From the NCBI GenBank assembly GCA_049585195.1, contig JBAUZG010000029.1, positions 1-15,040 of the forward strand: DNA of 15,040 nt, in the 5' to 3' direction. This DNA is from KBS-96 sp049585195 (lineage in GTDB: Bacteria; Acidobacteriota; Terriglobia; Bryobacterales; Bryobacteraceae). The notes beneath the pieces were generated by a model. It had not been told where the DNA came from. It saw nothing but the letters and a program-made list of their open reading frames with translations, and did no database searches. The first letter of the stretch is position 1. Each line of letters opens with the position of its first letter. A program made the translations under genes and the position numbers. This document shows, piece after piece, positions 12,838 through 15,040 of this stretch.

Positions 12838-15040
12838 TAACTCATCATCATGCCCCGCGTCTGCATCGGTTCGAGCATGATCCAAATGCCAATGCCATAC
12901 AGTGCGACAGCCAAGAAGCCCCAGGGTAGAAATACAGAGACTGGATTCGATTGGTTCATCCGCGTCTTTGAAATGCGCCATGTCAGGTAAAGAGTAAGCA
13001 ATAGCCCTGCATCCAGAAACAGTATTTGCGCCGGCGCCAGCCATGGCGGCGTGAAAGGTCGAGCCGAAAACCCCCAGTCCGTTTGGATCGAGAGACTAAA
13101 AACGTTACCAAAAACGCGCTCAACAACGGGGACGATCGTAAACAAGCCCGTCACGAGGTGATAAAGCAAATGCGCCGCCCACATCCCTGCTCCAACGGGC
13201 AGTAGCGAGAACACAAACGATGCGATCACCCGTGTTATGGGGCGGCCGGGAAGCATCGATCGCCTGCTGATTACCGCGCATAGCCAGACTGCGCATGCCG
13301 GAATCAGCACAACACCAGCCAGAACCAAAAATGCGATCAGCAATGGGCGGCTGAGAAGTTCGCCCAACCTCGACTCAACTACAGCGAACGGTTGAATCAT
13401 CGCAAACGCATTTGCAAACGCTCCGAAAACGACAACCAGAACGAGCGCCGCAAGGTCGAGCCGGTTCGAGAAACGGCCGAGTGACGATCGGTAGGGATCG
13501 GCAATTAATGTCGCGCCAGGCACGGCCGCGCGCAGCGCCACATTGTCATGCGGACAAGCGTGAATGCAATCGAGGCAAAATGTGCAATCGAAATTGCCCG
13601 CCTTTTTCGGCTGGAAAAGATATAGCTCACAGCCGCGGTGCGTCTCGTTGCCGCGTATGCAATCGAAGGTTTGGCAGGTGTGACACGTCTTCTGGTTACG
13701 TACTCTGATTTCGAGTGGCGATAACAGCGAGTGAGCGAAATTGAACTGGCCGAGCGGACAAACATATTTGCAAAAACTCGCTCCTCGAAACAGCCCGTCG
13801 ATCGCGAATGCAGCCAAAAAATAGCCAATGACGATCCAGGCAGTGACGGCAGGGCTGTTCCACAAGCTAAACGCTTCGTAAGCCCATAGATAAATGAGAA
13901 ACAGGCCGGCTGCGAGCCATTTCGAGCGCAAAAAGGAAGGCCATCGCAAAGCGGGTTTGAAGAACCGGCGTCCGGCCGCGCGCGGCAGCATAAACGGGCA
14001 CGCCATACAGAACAGATTGCCTGCCACAAGCAAGGCGATCACAACCAGCCCTCGCCAATGAATCCAGGGCAAAACGCCCGCCAGATTCATCGGCGCCATG
14101 CTAGGGCCGCGAAACCCGTCTACAACGACGGCAATCGCGGCGATGAGGGTAGCCGACTGCATGAGTGGGCGGGCATACCGCCAGCGCAGAAAGGAGTTGA
14201 GCCCGTGAAATAGACGGAACCGCTCCCTCGCGATCGCGGCTCGGTTGAGGTTGGCGCGAGTTTGTACCGGTCGACTCGTTTGCCCCCCGCCAATTAAACG
14301 CATTGCCAGAATCGCCGCGGGAACCAGATAAAATATTGACCCGGGCACCCACATGAGAGCTCCCGCCGCCACCTGATCGCTATGCGGTGAAATACCGCCC
14401 AATGGCGCTGCCGCGTACGTCGGGTACAGAATCTTGTCCGAAAAGACAAACGAAGCGGAAATAGCGGTGTTGATAATGTCCGCCGCAAGCAGATATGGAA
14501 TTATTAGCCAGCCCGATCCCCGCGCTCGGCTGGGCCACGGCTGAACCACGGGCCACCAGAACAAAATGGACGACCAGAAAAAGCACGCATGCTCGAGGTT
14601 GTGCCATGCCGGTGACCGTAGCGCAAGCTCGTACAGTCCCGGAACATGCCAGGCTATCGCGATCACGTTATAGGCTGCCCAAGCGAACCACGGCTTAACG
14701 AGCCCACTCGACAGATTCCGTAGCGCAGGCCACCTCAAAAACGGTCCCAGCCCCTCTTTCACAAACAGACGCGGCAAACCGCGCAACAAAGGGAGCAAGG
14801 GCTGTCCGAGAAGGAGTAGCGGCGGAACTACCATCATCAACAGCAGATGCTGCACCATATGCGCCTCGAGCAGCAGCGGCGAAAATGCATCGAGGGGCGA
14901 CTCGAGCGCTACAAACAACAAAACCAGCCCTAGGAGAAATAAAACGAGCCGCTCGGGAGAGAATTGTTTCGCGAGTACCTTGCGAAGACGCCGCCAGCCC
15001 CGGAAGTAAACGACACCCGTAACAAGCAGCAGACCGATTA
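12837..15040 (-). CDS. CtaG (caa3 oxidase assembly) domain fused to a membrane polyferredoxin (NapH/NosR-like), 5'-truncated
   Basis: Inner-membrane fusion protein. The frame stays open to the window edge (visible start GLLLVTGVVYFRGWRRLRKV), so the apparent start at 14921, a TTG, is false. The first part (about 14350-15040) is a caa3_CtaG domain with its His-bearing helices: EAHMVQHLLLMMVVPPLLLL, IAWHVPGLYELALRSPAWHN and LEHACFFW. CtaG is linked to Cu insertion in caa3 oxidases. After a basic linker (about 14200-14300) comes a multi-helix iron-sulfur module: NLFCMACP, FCKYVCPLGQFNF, CHTCQTFDC...GCELY, and the full 4Fe-4S signature CTFCLDCIHACPHDN at about 13546-13590, followed by further membrane helices. 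This half resembles NapH/NosR/FixG-type electron-transfer proteins. The fusion suggests electron delivery during copper-centre assembly, an inference. It is followed by the YtkA/FixH-like gene with a 1-nt overlap. Confidence 0.88.
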   Translation of the reverse strand, partial: IGLLLVTGVVYFRGWRRLRKVLAKQFSPERLVLFLLGLVLLFVALESPLDAFSPLLLEAHMVQHLLLMMVVPPLLLLGQPLLPLLRGLPRLFVKEGLGPFLRWPALRNLSSGLVKPWFAWAAYNVIAIAWHVPGLYELALRSPAWHNLEHACFFWSSILFWWPVVQPWPSRARGSGWLIIPYLLAADIINTAISASFVFSDKILYPTYAAAPLGGISPHSDQVAAGALMWVPGSIFYLVPAAILAMRLIGGGQTSRPVQTRANLNRAAIARERFRLFHGLNSFLRWRYARPLMQSATLIAAIAVVVDGFRGPSMAPMNLAGVLPWIHWRGLVVIALLVAGNLFCMACPFMLPRAAGRRFFKPALRWPSFLRSKWLAAGLFLIYLWAYEAFSLWNSPAVTAWIVIGYFLAAFAIDGLFRGASFCKYVCPLGQFNFAHSLLSPLEIRVRNQKTCHTCQTFDCIRGNETHRGCELYLFQPKKAGNFDCTFCLDCIHACPHDNVALRAAVPGATLIADPYRSSLGRFSNRLDLAALVLVVVFGAFANAFAMIQPFAVVESRLGELLSRPLLIAFLVLAGVVLIPACAVWLCAVISRRSMLPGRPITRVIASFVFSLLPVGAGMWAAHLLYHLVTGLFTIVPVVERVFGNVFSLSIQTDWGFSARPFTPPWLAPAQILFLDAGLLLTLYLTWRISKTRMNQSNPVSVFLPWGFLAVALYGIGIWIMLEPMQTRGMMMS
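14220..14244 (-). repeat. REP-like repeat A, copy 2, inside a coding region
   Basis: The reverse complement matches 2585-2609 at 22 of 25 positions. It contains the palindrome CGCGATCGCG and is flanked by AACCG (14218-14222)/CGGTT (14242-14246), which can pair. It is read in frame as NRAAIARERF in the linker between the CtaG and polyferredoxin parts of the surrounding gene, so it appears to have been accommodated as coding sequence. Confidence 0.55.

Noticed and set aside
12838..13044. N-terminal extension of the YtkA-like frame, giving 242 residues
   Set aside because: It lies wholly inside the upstream polyferredoxin gene on the same strand in another frame and is not signal-like, whereas ATG 12837 starts a clear signal peptide.
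14919..14921. TTG as the start of the CtaG fusion gene
   Set aside because: The frame remains open and CtaG-like to the window edge, so the gene continues beyond 15040.
1..15040. CRISPR array, tRNA, rRNA or transposase
   Set aside because: No regularly spaced repeats, tRNA-like cloverleaf, rRNA segment or transposase motif was seen on either strand.

Overview
The window most likely comes from an Acidobacteriota genome, probably Solibacter/Bryobacter-like. The evidence is an Oar-type TonB-dependent receptor, a PadR regulator overlapping an ADOP-type duplicated ABC permease, many CarboxypepD_reg-like modules, and dispersed hairpin repeats of the kind common in that group. This placement is inferred from gene content; no 16S gene or other marker is present.

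Layout. (1) 1-2576: 3' part of a TonB-dependent receptor. (2) 2577-2807: intergenic region with a REP-like hairpin and a branched leader structure. (3) 2808-4496: outer-membrane porin with a periplasmic coiled coil. (4) 4497-4555: short convergent gap with hairpin repeat B. (5) 4556-7631, minus strand: PadR repressor and ADOP permease overlapping by 8 nt. (6) 7632-7788: divergent control region. (7) 7789-9276: a tightly packed pterin operon of two PTPS/QueD paralogues and folE. (8) 9361-10468: an unrecognised 131-aa protein, a LysW-like acidic zinc-ribbon protein and a small secreted CarboxypepD_reg protein. (9) 10573-12223: a GlcG/HbpS-family protein and glutathione-independent formaldehyde dehydrogenase. 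(10) 12224-12315: a second copy of repeat B. (11) 12316-15040, minus strand: a YtkA/FixH-like membrane protein preceded by a CtaG-polyferredoxin fusion that runs off the window.

The most interesting item is the tandem PTPS pair. Set against the well-studied mammalian enzyme, the first copy keeps the Asp-His pair but has Ala in place of the catalytic Cys. The second keeps the Cys but has Arg-Asn in place of Asp-His. Both keep all zinc ligands and the pterin-anchoring Glu. Because this Cys/Asp/His triad is known to form between subunits, the two may work only as a heteromer fed by the neighbouring FolE. Also notable are a LysW-like carrier candidate ending in EDWQ instead of EDWGE with a long acidic insert, and two families of dispersed palindromic repeats. 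One repeat family shows a compensatory base-pair change; the other has a copy inside the domain linker of the CtaG-polyferredoxin gene.

The genes seem to form independent modules: envelope uptake (receptor, porin), an orphan export-type permease with its repressor, pterin synthesis, aldehyde detoxification, and assembly or redox support for a respiratory oxidase. Except for the PTPS-PTPS-folE and CtaG-FesM/YtkA groups, the sequence shows no direct functional link between modules.
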